Part shown: in pieces, positions 63,564 through 64,000 of the stretch
Layout: each line of letters starts with the position of its first letter
How positions within the stretch are numbered: the stretch's first letter is position 1
Assembly (NCBI RefSeq): GCF_001456355.1
Contig: NZ_CP010271.1
Location: forward strand, 992,001-1,056,000
Source of the DNA: Mycobacteroides saopaulense
GTDB lineage: Bacteria > Actinomycetota > Actinomycetes > Mycobacteriales > Mycobacteriaceae
Length of the DNA stretch: 64,000 nucleotides
Direction of reading: 5' to 3'
The notes under the pieces: model-generated
The model's database searches: none
What the model was told of the DNA's origin: nothing
Seen by the model: the letters and a program-made list of their open reading frames with translations, nothing else
Translations under genes and position numbers: made by a program

Positions 63564-64000
63564 TCAGCGGTGAATGAAGTTGGCGGGGCGCTTCTCGACG
63601 AACGCGGCCATACCCTCGGACTGGTCAGCGGTGCCGAACGCCGAGTGGAAGATCCTGCGCTCGAACAGCAATCCCTCGGCCAGGCTGGACTCGAAGGCGC
63701 GATTGACGGCTTCCTTGGCCATCATCGAGGCCGACAGCGACATCTCGGAGATGGTCTTGGCGACAGCCTTGGCTTCGTCGAGCAGGCTCTCGGTGGCCAC
63801 CACCCGCGAGACCAGGCCACTGCGCTCTGCCTCGGCGGCGTCCATGTTGCGGCCGGTGAGGATCATGTCCATGGCCTTCGCCTTGCCGATGGCGCGGGTG
63901 AGCCGCTGAGACCCGCCCATGCCCGGCAGCACGCCCAGCTTGATCTCGGGCTGCCCGAACTTGGCGTTGTCGGCGGCGATGATCAGGTCGCACATCATGG
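63564..64000 (-). CDS. echA8: Enoyl-CoA hydratase, 5' end beyond window
   Basis: This crotonase-fold enzyme hydrates 2-enoyl-CoAs in beta-oxidation. Only the C-terminal 145 or so residues are inside the window. [36 protein letters not shown] and the terminal [12 protein letters not shown] match EchA8-type hydratases. In M. tuberculosis echA8 is Rv1070c, close to the Rv1065 genes seen here. Confidence 0.87.
   Translation of the reverse strand, partial: MMCDLIIAADNAKFGQPEIKLGVLPGMGGSQRLTRAIGKAKAMDMILTGRNMDAAEAERSGLVSRVVATESLLDEAKAVAKTISEMSLSASMMAKEAVNRAFESSLAEGLLFERRIFHSAFGTADQSEGMAAFVEKRPANFIHR

Overview
The window is a high-GC actinobacterial chromosome segment from a rapidly growing mycobacterium. 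The best fit is the Mycobacteroides abscessus-chelonae group. The basis is an MmpS/MmpL pair, the Lpq lipoproteins, and a backbone in the order known from Mycobacterium tuberculosis Rv1011-Rv1026: ispE, pks16, pth, rplY, lpqT, prs, glmU, tRNA-Gln, TetR, mfd, mazG, lpqU, eno, ftsB, DUF501, ppx. A piece of the Rv1064c-Rv1070c block (lpqV, cysteine dioxygenase, rhodanese, echA8) follows at the right end. One membrane protein resembles the family that, from memory, databases call the MAB_1171c family. No database search was possible; names rest on motifs, length and gene order.

Layout. 1-4.5 kb: partial MmpL and MmpS with a divergent TetR regulator, then a MarR-acetyltransferase fusion. 4.6-10 kb: backbone genes ispE, pks16, fabH, pth, rplY. 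10-16 kb: an accessory insertion with SDR, MFS transporter, sulfide:quinone-reductase-like flavoprotein, ArsR-rhodanese regulator, HxlR regulator, NmrA-like reductase and NTF2-like protein. 16-20.2 kb: lpqT, prs, glmU, tRNA-Gln, TetR. 20.2-22.3 kb: a tandem array of six small exported proteins sharing a Pro-Gly-[Asp/Asn]-Ala-Glu motif. 22.3-28.4 kb: a lysA-type decarboxylase, mfd, mazG. 28.4-35.2 kb: two convergent Efe-type iron uptake operons, one with EfeU and EfeO fused, each with an IdeR-box-like site. 35.2-39.5 kb: lpqU, eno, ftsB, DUF501, ppx.

39.5-41.4 kb: an alpha/beta hydrolase and a TSUP transporter behind a cluster of AGTTGA/TCAACT half-sites. 41.4-45.5 kb (minus strand): a fatty-acyl-AMP ligase, an XRE-type regulator, an ImmA/IrrE-like peptidase and a seven-helix membrane protein. 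45.5-50.2 kb: an island with a 27-bp perfect palindrome, a 1106-residue polymorphic-toxin-like membrane protein, a coupled candidate immunity gene, and a tRNA-Leu(TAA). 50.4-57.5 kb: a flavin monooxygenase/DUF4389/methyltransferase operon, an ABC exporter pair and a CoA-transferase. 57.5-64 kb: small envelope proteins, lipoproteins, cysteine dioxygenase plus rhodanese, MarR and partial echA8.

The most promising material for new biology is the six-gene exported-protein array, the polymorphic toxin/immunity island, the ligase-XRE-M78-membrane cassette with possibly shared operator half-sites, and the paired Efe operons.
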